Positions 36,701 to 45,709 of a stretch of DNA of 64,000 nucleotides are shown piece after piece (the first letter of the stretch is position 1; each line of letters opens with the position of its first letter). The position numbers and the translations under genes are program-made. Location of the stretch: assembly GCA_037074705.1 (NCBI GenBank), contig CM073590.1, positions 4,586,001 to 4,650,000 of the forward strand, given 5' to 3'. The notes beneath the pieces are model-generated. The model made no database searches. It saw only the letters and a list, made by a program, of their open reading frames with translations, and was not told where the DNA came from. Source of the stretch: Zhengitettix transpicula. Lineage: Eukaryota > Arthropoda > Insecta > Orthoptera > Tetrigidae.

Positions 36701-38146
36701 GAATCACAGAACCTAAATATTATTATTATTTATTGAAGTTTATAATTTGTCGCGTCGAAATCATGGTCATTGGCGATCCGTATATTATTTACAATAGATT
36801 ATATACTTTTAATATTTACATACATCGATATTCTTAACTTTATTAGTGATTATCGATCTTGTTTGTATTTTAAGGATTTACTGAAGTTGCTAGAAGCGGA
36901 GTTGGTTGCAAAGGTTTTGGCAACGGTGTCCGCTATTTCTTGGTCGGTTGTAATTGAATCTTGGTTGGAGTTTCTGAGGTAGCTAATTTTGTAATTGTAA
37001 TTCCCTTGTATAGCTTTGATTGTTTTCCAGGCGTCTTTAATGACTTTGTTGTGGTTTAGACCATTATAATTGTAATTTAAACGTATATATTGATTAAGCT
37101 ACACATATGTATTTCAATAACTTGGGTTGCTTGTTCAATTCTACATAAGAAGAAGAAGGTGTAGACAGGCTATGTACAGGGTAATCCACATAGTGGCAAC
37201 TCCCCTCTTATAGCATAGGAAAGGGAGTGAAAGGAGGGATGCGGAAAGGTAGAGCAAGGTAGCCAAGGGTTAACTAGGACCCCCGGGCTATGGTTTAAGG
37301 ATCCTACCCGGCAATTCGCCTAAAAGTGATGCAGGGAAAACCCTATAAAAGCCTGTATCAGGTAGGTCGGGCATTTGGTACTTGTTCCACGCCCTTCCGC
37401 AGGCGGGAGAGCTGTTTGCTGTGGGGTCGCATCTTTCCCCTCTCCGTGCCTTGACCAGTTTAGGAGGCAGCTGGCCGACTATTGTAATAGGGAAAGCGGA
37501 CAACTCTTACTGTGAGCCAGAGGTGCCTCGGCATGTGGGAACCTTAGTTCAAAAACCAGAGACATGTGAAGGCATCACCAAAGCTCCAGAGCTCTCTGAG
37601 AAGGTTCACCTGCGAGAGAATGCTTTCACAGGCTTCCAAGTACTTAAAGTATTAAATTACATTGATGAAGTCCGAGCAAGATGAAGTTTTAGCAAAATCC
37701 CAAAATTTGCTGTTCTTCTTTTGTATGCTTGTTGGTTCCTACAGGCCGAAGTTTCGAGCCTAGAACGGCAAGTGAGCGACGCCCACACGCAGGTGGAGGA
37801 GGAGAAGCAGCAGCTGGAACTGTCGGAACGGGCGTCCTCCGCTGCGCAAGAGACGGCGAGCCAAGCGCAGAGGCAGGCGGAGACGCTGGCGTCGGTGGCC
37901 GGCGAGGCTCAAGGCACGGCCTCGCACGCGAGCGCGGCGGCCCGGGAGACGCAGGCGCAGCTCGCCGCCCAGAAGAACATGGTGGCCGACGCCAAGAGCC
38001 GCGTGGCCCGCATCAAGGCGCGCCTGGAGCACGCGCGCTCCGACCTCGAGTCCACCAGGAAGGCGGCGCAGCAGGCTGCATCGGCGGCGGCGGCGGCGCA
38101 GGCAAACGCCAAGAAACTTGCCTCCAGCTCCGGTGGCAAACATTGA
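23175..38146 (+). CDS. secreted alanine-rich coiled-coil protein, DUF745 type (spliced, 4 coding exons)
   Basis: The spliced CDS joins 23175-23208, 23284-23336, 29234-29422 and 37745-38146 in frame and encodes 225 residues. Residues 1 to about 17 (MRPTIIALMCIGFAMSC) look like a signal peptide. A short acidic linker and a Gly/Ser-rich stretch (QHGSGGSGG) follow. The remainder is alanine- and glutamine-rich coiled coil, with blocks such as AAGQAAFQAKNQLA, VEEEKQQLELS and AKSRVARIKARLEHARSDLE. The order and spacing of these blocks match the insect DUF745 family as I remember it: secreted, low-complexity, function unknown. All junctions are GT-AG with conserved phase (1, 0, 0). Exons are strongly GC-rich against AT-rich introns. 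The length is near that of fly members. Introns of 75, 5897 and 8322 bp carry the repeats described below. No enzymatic motif is visible, and a structural extracellular role is only a guess. Confidence 0.85.
23209..23283 (+). other. intron 2 (75 bp)
   Basis: A short intron from GTAAAA to TTTTCAATAG, splitting a glycine codon after its first base. It has a strong pyrimidine tract and is AT-rich. Confidence 0.75.
23284..23336 (+). CDS. coding exon 3 (end of signal peptide, acidic linker)
   Basis: The exon starts after ttttcaatag, completes the split glycine codon and encodes GFAMSCSTPTDLNEEESK. It ends AAG|GTGAGA, a good donor, in phase 0. The signal-peptide cleavage site probably falls near the MSC-S junction. 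The TDLNEEESK linker leads directly into exon 4. Confidence 0.8.
23890..24200 (+). repeat. diverged segment related to satellite-like repeat C
   Basis: Contains the same word order as the units at 4.9-5.7 kb: 'tgtataatttcaacccct', 'agggtggaggggcat', 'aaacgaacgcgaaa', 'gtcaaatcc.aggttat', 'tttaattctg'. It includes at least two sub-units. A 108-codon minus-strand open frame here is a by-product of the repeat, not a gene. It lies in intron 3. Confidence 0.6.
24745..24772 (+). repeat. (AT)n microsatellite
   Basis: About 14 AT repeats inside intron 3. Confidence 0.9.
25457..25470 (+). promoter_or_regulatory. CTCF-like binding motif
   Basis: CCACTAGAGGGCGG matches the degenerate CTCF core CCASYAGRKGGCRS at all 14 positions. 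CTCF and its motif are conserved between vertebrates and insects. The match lies within intron 3 in a pyrimidine-rich stretch that is less AT-rich than its surroundings. Function is unproven. Confidence 0.4.
28090..28760 (-). pseudogene. LINE remnant with RNase H and C-terminal zinc-knuckle region
   Basis: Minus-strand translation gives, in order, TAELYNH (RNase H Glu block), ATDSIYDIKSI (Asp block), WIPAHKNIKGNEEADNLVKQ (the C-terminal RNase H signature with His, Asn, Glu and Asp) and, after a frameshift, QVVLTRV and LTIQHIIFECS, which match the region after RNase H in the 41 kb LINE. Several frameshifts and stops break it. It lies antisense in intron 3. The reverse transcriptase proper is missing. 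Confidence 0.75.
29234..29422 (+). CDS. coding exon 4 (Gly/Ser linker and first coiled-coil block)
   Basis: This 63-codon exon follows the acceptor ttattcag. It is GC-rich and begins QHGSGGSGGDSVVIAKGAVE, then runs into a nearly pure alanine helix (NAAAAAATAQAALAGKK). The donor is AAG|GTCAGA, weaker than consensus because of the C at +3. Reading on past the donor reaches a stop at 29468 after 15 unrelated residues, so a short unspliced form is possible. The block ending QAALAGK is the most family-diagnostic part of the protein. The opposite-strand and other-frame readings across this exon are shadows. Confidence 0.85.
29461..30660 (+). repeat. GC-rich island in intron 4 with a 270-bp tandem sub-repeat
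   Basis: This 1.2 kb block is far GC-richer than the rest of the intron. Its first part is a diverged tandem pair: 'tggataacag', 'gaggtgtc', 'tagtatcc', 'ccacac(g)(c/g)cgt' and 'ccttcaaactg'/'ccttaaactg' occur in units starting near 29476 and 29745. The second part has many overlapping open frames (29926-30174, 30331-30603, 30396-30770) but no known domain. Tandem sub-repeats followed by GC-rich sequence recall the 5' regions of some LINEs or rDNA spacers. I cannot assign it. Confidence 0.55.
30770..32390. other. AT-rich intron sequence, nothing recognised
   Basis: The stretch 31265-31300 has a core-like motif that I examined and rejected as a hammerhead. No exon-like segment. Confidence 0.4.
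32395..32455 (-). repeat. tRNA-like fragment (SINE remnant)
   Basis: The minus strand reads ctcttgtggtgtagtggtca, a clear box A context, then gtgtcactcc. A proper box B is missing, so this is a remnant. Confidence 0.4.
33450..33680 (+). other. exon-like GC-richer ORF patch in intron 4
   Basis: A pyrimidine-rich acceptor-like tract (ctctctaacaacttttcag) precedes two overlapping plus-strand frames of 75 and 62 codons. Spliced to exon 4 in phase 0, it would start with a TAA stop, so it cannot be a normal coding exon of the gene. I recognise no family. It could be an old exonised or transposon fragment. Confidence 0.25.
33700..36270. other. AT-rich intron sequence, nothing recognised
   Basis: Only accidental frames such as 33785-33970 and 35426-35611. 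Confidence 0.4.
36273..36490. mobile_element. short inverted-repeat (MITE-like) hairpin
   Basis: Arms 36273-36333 and 36430-36490 are inverted repeats (ttaacaaagattatttaata is shared exactly, and 'gaatatga' and 'acac' are shared further out). The centre also folds (aaatttaaagaaaattt against its complement). About 215 bp, AT-rich, non-coding. Confidence 0.65.
36725..37060 (-). mobile_element. internally deleted LINE copy (linker joined to 3' UTR)
   Basis: The minus strand codes for AWKTIKAIQGNYNYKIS and then DQEIADTVAKTFATNSASSN, the type of linker found between endonuclease and reverse transcriptase in I/Jockey LINEs. This passes directly into the family 3' UTR ('gatgtatgtaaatatt', 'aataatatacggatcgccaa', 'gaccatgatttcgacgcgac') and a TAA/AAT-rich tail. 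All of RT and RNase H is absent. It may be a short non-autonomous derivative. Confidence 0.65.
37147..37655 (+). repeat. dispersed repeat A, copy 3 (upstream of exon 5)
   Basis: Starts with gaagaagaaggtgtag and contains 'cccccgggctatggtttaag', 'gatcctacccggcaattcgc', 'aaaagcctgtatcaggtagg' and 'gagagaatgctttcacagg'. Read on the other strand, the element would end in a (CTT)n tail, as some retroposons do. It lies within intron 4 and ends about 90 bp from the exon 5 acceptor. Confidence 0.75.
37745..38146 (+). CDS. terminal coding exon 5 (main coiled coil, stop)
   Basis: The exon opens after a strong acceptor (tgttggttcctacag) with AEVSSLERQVSDAHTQVEEE and runs 133 codons to TGA at 38144. It is very GC-rich. 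Charged heptad-like blocks (SLERQV, VEEEKQQLELSERAS, AKSRVARIKARLEHARSDLE) alternate with Ala-rich stretches, and the end is low complexity (QQAASAAAAAQANAKKLASS, then SGGKH). Three other long open frames over the same bases, two of them on the minus strand, come from its GC-rich codon usage and I do not regard them as genes. The exon lies between two direct copies of dispersed repeat A. Confidence 0.88.
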   Translation, partial: AEVSSLERQVSDAHTQVEEEKQQLELSERASSAAQETASQAQRQAETLASVAGEAQGTASHASAAARETQAQLAAQKNMVADAKSRVARIKARLEHARSDLESTRKAAQQAASAAAAAQANAKKLASSSGGKH

Positions 38147-38240
38147 CTTGCACCTTAACAAATCATTCCACCATTGCCTTTTTTATCTTTTCCAATTCAT
38201 TGAACATTGAATGCAATTTTGTCTAAAAAATATTTTTATA

Positions 38241-38246
38241 AATAAA
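38241..38246 (+). terminator. polyadenylation signal AATAAA
   Basis: A canonical AATAAA lies 95 bases after the stop codon, with a second at 38304-38309. The sequence between the stop and the signal is T-rich and non-coding, as expected for a short 3' UTR. Cleavage would be expected about 15-25 bases further on. Confidence 0.65.
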
Positions 38247-38739
38247 CTTTTATTGTTTACCTATTTTAACTTCCGAGTGAATGATTTTATTTATAATAAT
38301 CTCAATAAAAATGTTCGAAAAATGATAATCTTCCACGTTGTAAGAATGTACTGCTACGTCAGTACGATACGTGAAATGTATATACAGTTTTTTTAAAAAA
38401 AAATAAAAGGACTTAATTTCCAGTATGCATTTCCCATATGGACAAAAAAAGGTTCATTTACATGAGTCCGGAAATGCTTGGTTTCCAAGTAATGGCCATC
38501 AAAATAGTGATATAACCGTAACATTTTTTTTTTCTCGCAGGCAGTTGCTTTTACAAAACATGTTTCAAATGTCCACCTCCAGAATGAATACACGTCTACT
38601 TAAAATCATTAGTTTATTCGTTACCGGTGCCTAACATGGAATCCCTTCGGAATTGTGGTAGGTTGTGAGAAAAAACTCTTGTAATTTGAGATCGTGCTCG
38701 CAGCACCACGACACATTGCAGAAGAAGAAGAATAACAGA

Positions 38740-39190
38740 AAGTAGAAGGTGTAGACTATCTATTTTTCTGTAATATACATGGTGACCACTCCCCTATAAT
38801 TGCTTCGAAAAGGGACTAGAAGGATGATGCGGAAAGGTTAACTAGTTGTTTTTTCTTAGGGCAACAGGCTTTGAAAGGGGGAATGGGGAAGGTAGCTAAG
38901 GGTTAACTAGGACCCCCGGACTATGGTTTAAGGATCCTACTCGGCAATTCTCCTAAAAGTGATGCAGGAAAAACCCTAGAAAAACCTGCATCCTGTAGGT
39001 CGGGCATTTGTCCCACGCCCTTACGACGGCGGCTGAGTGGTTTGCTGTGGGGTTACAAAATTCCCCTCTCCATGCCTCAACCGGTTAAGGTGGCAGTTTG
39101 CCGACTATTCCTACAGAAATAGCGGTCAACTGTTACTCTCTGGGAAGATTCAACTGCGAGAGAATTACTCTTACAGGCTTCTGTGTACTC
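38740..39190 (+). repeat. dispersed repeat A, copy 4 (downstream of the gene)
   Basis: Same orientation as copy 3. It begins 'aaggtgtagactatc' after a gaagaagaag-like run and carries 'cccccggactatggtttaag', 'gatcctactcggcaattctc' and 'gtaggtcgggcatttgtccc'. The 5' part is rearranged and repeats the 'gggcaacaggct' start internally near 38860. Confidence 0.7.
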
Positions 39191-40071
39191 AAGCAGAAGG
39201 CGAACATTTTGAAATAAAAAATTTACGGTGAATATCACTGTTTTGAAGGCCGTAACTAAGCCAGCTTTTCCGTACATATGTTGTAATTAACTTTTTTTTA
39301 TTGTCTACATGTGGGGAATACATACCTGATATATACCCTATATTTTTTTGAAACAATGGTTACAGATTATATTCTGAAATTGTATGTTAAAGTGTAATGT
39401 AGCAGTGAGTGTATCAGGTAGACGAAATGTGAGACATCTGACTCGTTAATCGACTGATTTAATTAAATAGAAAACACAACTGGAAAAATGTTCGGTATCA
39501 TATGCTCAGTTGTTATACCACAATACCATTAATTTTTACAAACCTTCTGTTGCTCCCGCTGTACTAGTTTTTACTATCAGGAAATACCAAAACCTCAACA
39601 AACATCGGAATTCATATGTTTGTCAGGAATTCAGATCCAAAACCTGTTACGTACAGATAATTAAAACGGACAGAATATGTTATTACAGTTCATGGAAGAG
39701 TACATCGCGAAAATATGAGAGTATTCGCAGACTTGGCGGATTGCCGTTGAAAAACAATACTGTTCTAAATAATAACGCTTAATTTTGACCCCCCCCCCCC
39801 TCATTGTTTAGCCATAAATAGTGAACCCACTCAGTGAATTTGTAAACATGAATAAAATTGGTCATCGTTAAATGAAACAATACTTTAATTGTAAGGTCTC
39901 AGTCCAAACAACATATCAAAGTAGTGCTAGATTCTACTCTGGGAGAATCAGCTATTTCGTTTAACCTATAAAATATTTAGCCGTAGAGTTTAAACCAGCT
40001 ACCAAGATGAACATCACAGTGATGATGAGAATACGCAAAATAATATTGAATGACCGTTGACAAAAAATTCG
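39191..40071. other. AT-rich sequence downstream of the gene, nothing recognised
   Basis: A 90-codon plus-strand frame (39510-39782) has no family resemblance and runs into the C12 run. Confidence 0.35.
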
Positions 40072-40301
40072 CTACAGCTAGCAGTAATGGCAGAATTTTT
40101 TAAAAATGCTGTACATTTTTACAGTAAATTTTGACATTTCAAATATATGCACAAAAAGCTGGTAGGCTTGTATTTTAACAAAAAAAGCGTCGAGAGGATT
40201 TTTCAATTGATTGTTTGGTGATGTTTCACAGTATATGAAACACCCTGTAGTAATAATTCACTGTAACGGTAAAGGGAAGCGTCAATAAATAACGAAGTAC
40301 G
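40072..40301 (+). repeat. direct repeat G, left copy
   Basis: Shares 'ctacagctagcagtaatggc', 'aaaaaaagcgtcgaga', 'ggatttttcaattga', 'gtttcacagtatatgaaaca' and 'ccctgtagtaataattca' with 40573-40807, ending at the common 'aataacgaagtacg'. About 80-85% identical by eye. Confidence 0.8.
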
Positions 40302-40572
40302 TAGTGTTCATTACACAAGAATTTCTGGCTCCCATCCTGGGAGAACAATTATTTTTAACGCAACTGAATCTTCTAGAATTTTGCAGAATATCCATGTATA
40401 AATTTATTTAGTTAATATATAAACTTTCTGTTCCACAGAACTCAGCTAGCTCCAGGGCGGGCACCTAATTAATTCATTTACTGCGGCAAAGCCTCAAATC
40501 CAATTGCCATGGCTATACATAGCATCTATCATAAATATGGTAGTTTCATCTGTTCATGTCCTCGAAACGTCT

Positions 40573-40807
40573 CTACAGCTAGCAGTAATGGCAGAATTTT
40601 TTTCAAGTGCTGTACATATATACAGTACATTTGAACATGACAAATATTTGCACAAAATGGGTTCCTGGTGGGCGTATATTTTTTTAAAAAAAGCGTCGAG
40701 ACGATTTTTCAATTGAGTGTTTGGCGGTGTTTCACAGTATATGAAACACCCTGTAGTAATAATTCATTGTAACAGTAAAGGGAAGCGTCAATAAATAACG
40801 AAGTACG
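40573..40807 (+). repeat. direct repeat G, right copy
   Basis: Same orientation, 270 bp after the left copy. The arrangement of two 230-bp direct repeats around a 270-bp non-coding middle resembles a miniature LTR element, but the copies do not start TG and end CA. Confidence 0.8.
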
Positions 40808-41181
40808 AGTATTTTTAGTTTATCTATTCAGAATCATTAATGCATTAAGAACAAGAAACTGATGCAATCTAAATTCTTGTCTACCTGTCACGCTCATTTT
40901 ATACGATTTCCTCAAGGATTTGGACAGAGAAGTGGCAATGCTAGGAGGAAACAATTGTTTCCTTTGTTTTATAATAGAAGAACGAATTAAGATGCAACTA
41001 TAAACATTTATGGTGTTTATAGATTTGTAAAATAAAATAAGTAATGGAAATTGAGGTTGAATAAATGCTCGAATCTTCAAGTTTTTGGAGTAGAATTCGA
41101 AAGTTAGATGAGGATCTTTCCGGTTATCAGTAGAAGGACAAAAAAGGAAAAATATAAGAATATAAAAAAATTTATCCACTA

Positions 41182-42700
41182 AGAGTCAACGACCAAACCA
41201 TAACAAGTACAAATAGGCACAAGATTCTAGGAATAATATGGGATAGTAAACTCCAAAATCATATAGAACAACTAATAATAGAAACTAAGAAACGAATAAA
41301 TATATTAAGAATAATAGCAGCTAGAAACTGGGGGGCCAACCATAATACATATAAAGCCACAATCATCGCAAAAATAGAATATGGAGCCCACCTTTACCAG
41401 TCCGCGAATAAAGCAATATTAGAGAAACTAAACAAAATTCAGAACGAGGCGTTAAGAATCATATCGGAATGCATAAGACCCACACCAATAACGAGACTAA
41501 GGACAGAGACAAAAGAATTATCTCTGGCATTCAGAAGAAAAATGTTATCAATAAAGTACGCCATAAAATCTCTTGAGTCAAGTAACCCCCAAATCAGACA
41601 ACAAACAGAGTCTTTAAATTACCACCACAGTGGGGAAGTATTAGAAGCAATACCGTTCCATAAAATGCTGGAAAAACACCTGAGGCAGCAATTATCACAC
41701 TGCCACAAATTGAACAAAACGCATTCGCATGAATCCCACCGTGGAAAATCTTAGACATTCCAAGTAGACCAAACCTTCCTAAAACTCAAAAAAAGATAAC
41801 TTCGTCAAGGAACACGATGAATTAATCAAGAAACACGATTATCCCAGATCAGTGTCCGCAGCAGGAGCAGCGAGTGCAATCTACAGCAGCTCTGACCAGC
41901 GAACTACAACACTAAATAACCAGTCTTTGTCCCTAGCTGAAGTGCAAGCCATCTACATGGTCCTGAACTCTGCACAAACATCCCGGATTACAATAACTTG
42001 ATTCTAACAGACTCATTGGAAGCAATCAAAGTTATGATAAAGGAACAAAACATTGATCTCATAAGCGACAATATCACGAAGATAAGGAACATAAATCAAA
42101 ACATCTGCCTAGCGTGGATCCCTGTGCATTGAGGAATATCTGGAATCCTCAGGACCAACAAGTTCGCATAACCATACACAACAGAGAAAACGACTTCCAG
42201 TGCAACAGCAAGGAAACGTGGAAGTTTTGTAAACTCAAAAACAGGTGGAACGAAAAAAGGAGAAGGAATAACAACGGAATAATTCACAGCGAACTAGAAC
42301 ACTACAAATTATTATTAACAATTCCCAAAACCATAAACAGAAAAAAACGGGTTATGCTATCTAGAGTAAGAACCCTCCACTCAGTTTGTACTCATGCGTT
42401 CCTATTTTCCAGATCTACCCAACCTACCTGTGAAGAATGCAGTCAACCACTAACTATTCCCCATATACTATTCTATTGCAGCAGGTACAACGACATCAGA
42501 AGAAATACAATCGCAAAACACCACATCTCAGACCTCTGTAATTCAACGACAGCTGCCTTGGACATCATAAAATTTATCGAGGATGCAAACATAAGTGAAC
42601 AAATATAGAAACCCGATTGCAATTAATGTTAATAATGTATGTAAACAGTAACGCTATGTAATCTATGGTAAATAACATACGGGTCGCCAATGAAAAAAAA
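41182..42700 (+). pseudogene. LINE remnant: RT C-terminus, RNase H, terminal zinc knuckle (I/Jockey-like)
   Basis: An uninterrupted stretch from 41182 to 41754 (191 codons) encodes the RT thumb and connection: KILGIIWDSKL, RIIAARNWGANHNTYKATII, ALRIISECIRPTPI. After a frameshift the RNase H region follows, with AEVQAIYMVL (Glu), LILTDSLEAI (Asp) and CLAWIPVH followed by a stop inside the His signature. A last open frame (42114-42608) gives KRVMLSRVRTLHSVCTHAFL and a Cys-rich knuckle (CEEC...H...C). The family 3' UTR ends in an A-rich tail near 42700. The first RT domains and endonuclease are missing (5' truncation). This is the longest LINE copy in the window, and the 3' ends at 12.5 and 19 kb and the 36.7 kb derivative share its end. 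Confidence 0.8.
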
Positions 42701-43954
42701 ATAATAGGAAGCTTAATTAATGTTTGGTAATTTTCTATGTTTTGTGAATTTGTAAGTCTCCTTTCACAAACGATCTGATTGCGATATGTGGGACGTGTAT
42801 GATGGAAGAAAAGCATCATTCCAATTAAGTTTTCAGAAAGATGGAAGAAAATAGAGGGCGTCGACCGAAGTCGGATTCAAACTACGATCCATCATCTTCA
42901 AACAAAATTGTGGACATTCCAAAACCCTGGTTTTGTTCGTTTTTCAAAACAAAACGTTCGATTTAGATTTAGATTATACTTTATATTGTTGTTATACAGG
43001 GACATAAGAAAATTCTTAATAAATAAAATATGCGTACTCCTTCAAAATAAATTTTCATGAAGCAAAATATGGCTTTTAGAGCCGTAAGAAGCATTTCAGC
43101 AATAGTGCGCAGAAAACTGACATAGGGAAATACTCAATCAATGACTCTATGGAAGACTGAAACATTCTGTCTACAGTAGTTTTTGCGTCACACGCTCCAA
43201 CTGCATTTTTTTTTAAAAAAAATCGAAATATAATTTTTTTTCCATCCATAAATTATTTTGTTTATTTTAGTAACCCCAACTTTGTAATTGACTACATTTT
43301 AATTTACAAAGTCTTGGTTATATAATTGCCACCAAGTGTTTACTTATTTGCAGCCATTTCTTCTGCATATCATATAAAACCGCAATTTGCCATATTAAGA
43401 CTAAATGGAGGATATTCCAAATCTGATTTAAACTGCTTGAGCCGGATAGTGATCGTTTTACAGATCTGGAAGGTTTTGCTATGAAACGGTAAGTAGCTTA
43501 AATTGGCATTCATCATTTTAAAAAAATTAAAACGTCAAATCCAAATAGTTAACACATACACAGGAATTCCCCTTGTATGAGATTTTATTGTAAATTATTA
43601 AACTATCACTAATATTACGGCCCGAATTTGGACTCTAAATATTTTTCTTTCATCTGGTTCTGTCCCTATATACCTGATTATCGAAAATATATGCTGGATA
43701 TTAAGCGGATTTACTATTTATAAAGTGTGGCAAGAAAACGTTAACTTTGTCCATATTCAATAATTGTATTCGATTATTATATTTTTATAGACGATAAGGT
43801 TATAGTAGTTTTGTAAAGGTTTCATACATTTATTTATATTTCCTGAGAAGTCCAAAATATGGTTAAGGTTTTGTGCACTCGAATTGCTCGACTTTAAATC
43901 GATATATTTAGAAACAGATAAATAAAGAATAAAGACTTACTAGGTTTAATCGAA
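42701..43954. other. AT-rich sequence with a weak tRNA-like fragment
   Basis: Around 42850-42890 the minus strand has a box-B-like gtttgaatccgac, too weak to call. The rest is featureless. Confidence 0.35.
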
Positions 43955-44035
43955 GAAAGAGTTATCGGGCTTCGAACCTAGTGTGGGTTGAATTATATAG
44001 GGCAATCTGCCTGCACGCTCCAAGATCGGTTAACC
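43955..44035 (-). repeat. tRNA-like fragment (SINE remnant)
   Basis: The minus strand has ggttaaccgatcttggagcg in the box A position and taggttcgaagcccg as box B. The spacing of about 50 nt between them suits a tRNA-derived SINE head. Acceptor stem not closed. Confidence 0.45.
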
Positions 44036-44599
44036 GAGCATGAAAGCTGTATTAGTCTTAATCAACCAGCTAAATCAGTAATGATGCACTGATGCTCGGT
44101 CATAAAATTAAATTTAATGAGACCAAGGTGGATCACACTAAGATTCTCTGCGTCATTATTTTATGGAAAGCGGTTTTGATCAGAACTACCTGTCTGCTGA
44201 TGAGAAATTCTTTCTGTTAAGGAAGGCTTGGGTCCCGTCCATAGCCTTACTTTGCTAATAGCACGGGAAGGACCTCACGTGATCAGTGACGTGTCCCTGA
44301 CGAGTCACCCTACGTTACCTGGATGACGTGGCAGAGGAAGAGGAAGTATCCGCCACTTCCCAATAAATATACCTCCACACCCATAAATTAAAGTTAGCTA
44401 AAAAAACACTAAGGCCTTTATTATTCTTATCTTCTCTTTCTAGAACACGTAAGAATAGCTTGAAAATTGTAACTCCCTACTTTTACATTAAACTTTGCTG
44501 ATTCACCCATAATATTTTTTATGAATCAAATGATATATATTAAATGTAAATATACCTAGTGTAAAATGGCCAAAAGTCAGAATTTTCATATCATTTAAA

Positions 44600-44690
44600 T
44601 TTACAATTAGTTACAAAACGTTTCTTCCCCATGCTGAAGACGTCCCTAAACAACGGGAAGAAACGTTTTTAATGTTAATAAATTCTGTCT
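44600..44690 (+). mobile_element. Penelope-type remnant with hammerhead-like core inside a palindrome
   Basis: CTGAAGA (44634-44640), a stem of TCCC (44643-44646) with GGGA (44655-44658), and GAAAC (44660-44664) are spaced as in a hammerhead. A perfect 15-bp inverted repeat, AAAACGTTTCTTCCC and GGGAAGAAACGTTTT, encloses the first box and overlaps the second, so an alternative long hairpin competes with the ribozyme fold. Confidence 0.5.
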
Positions 44691-45449
44691 CACATTTTTT
44701 TCTGGATTATTCTCTGAGAGGCTAATGAATTATGTGCCTAGCCTAATTTCTTTCTGTATCATTTAATATTTATTATTCTCTGCTTACAGCACAACGATGT
44801 TATTAATTTATTTTTTTCATTTTATAGGAACTAGTTTAACTAAATTCCGTAAACAGTATTCACACAATGTTCTATAATTATCAGAAATAAAAACCTTATT
44901 ATGTCTTACCAAATACTAATACTTCCTCAAATCAGAGTGAAGCGAAACAAAAATGGTGTGAATTGCTCGCACAAAATTACAGTATTATTGTATTGCGTTA
45001 TACGAATTTTGTAAATTTCTTTCTATAAAAATTATTAGTTTAATAATGTTAAAATGTAAAGTAATTAATGTTTATTCAGATATAGTGGGAATAATTGCAT
45101 AGCACTGGCACAGACTTATAACCTATATTCTAAACAGTTATCCCGGACACACAAAAAAATACAGTATTTATCTACAGAAGATTTATTGGAATTCAATACA
45201 GCTGTCATTCTAATACCATAGTGCTCACGAAATGTTGGCACTGCTATTTCTGATTGGTGAAATTAATGTCTGACTTGGTGTGGGATAAGGTGATAGATTT
45301 ATTTTTTCATAATGGGCGGAGCCCTGTGGTAATATACATTTTATACTGTAATGTTACAATATAAATGGGATACCTAATTACTAACATTACTAACATTACT
45401 ATTAGAAATATAAATCTTTTCTCCCATACTTACTAAGAATAATTTCAGC
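44691..45449. other. AT-rich sequence, nothing recognised
   Basis: No frame above 60 codons and no repeat recognised. Confidence 0.35.
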
Positions 45450-45600
45450 TCATAAAGGCAAGGGAGTGAAGCAGACTTACCATACGAGTGGTCGGGGAAG
45501 GGGTTCACATAAAAGTAATACAAAAAAGACCGATATTAGTGTCGATTCCGGGATTATAGAAGTCGCTGAGTTTAATTCTCGCACTAACCATGGCGATTCA
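45450..45600 (+). repeat. diverged segment related to satellite-like repeat C
   Basis: Words shared with 23890-24200 include 'gaccgatat', 'gtcgattccgggattatagaagtc', split here as gtcgattccggg and attatagaagtc, and 'gctgagtttaattct'. One partial unit only. Confidence 0.5.
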
Positions 45601-45709
45601 TGAAATTTTATATTCCTCCATGAGGAGGTGGACGTGGTTGAAAAAGTTTGCTCGGAGTTGTTTTGACCCTCTTAAGTTACCACGTAATATTTTTATTTTC
45701 TTAGGATAC

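Larger units (their letters stand above)
29423..37744 (+). other. intron 4 (8.3 kb): GC-rich island, hairpin, LINE derivative, repeat A
   Basis: In order it contains the GC-rich island (29461-30660), AT-rich sequence, a tRNA-like fragment (32395-32455), an exon-like ORF patch (33470-33670), about 2.5 kb of AT-rich sequence with nothing recognised, a 215-bp hairpin (36273-36490), an antisense deleted LINE (36725-37060) and a copy of repeat A (37147-37655) ending about 90 bases before exon 5. Confidence 0.7.

Noticed and set aside
37729..38226. 165-codon plus-strand frame and two long minus-strand frames (37760-38161, 37909-38139) over exon 5
   Set aside because: They arise from the GC-rich codons of exon 5. 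Their translations are low-complexity Arg/Gly/Ala/Leu without family features.
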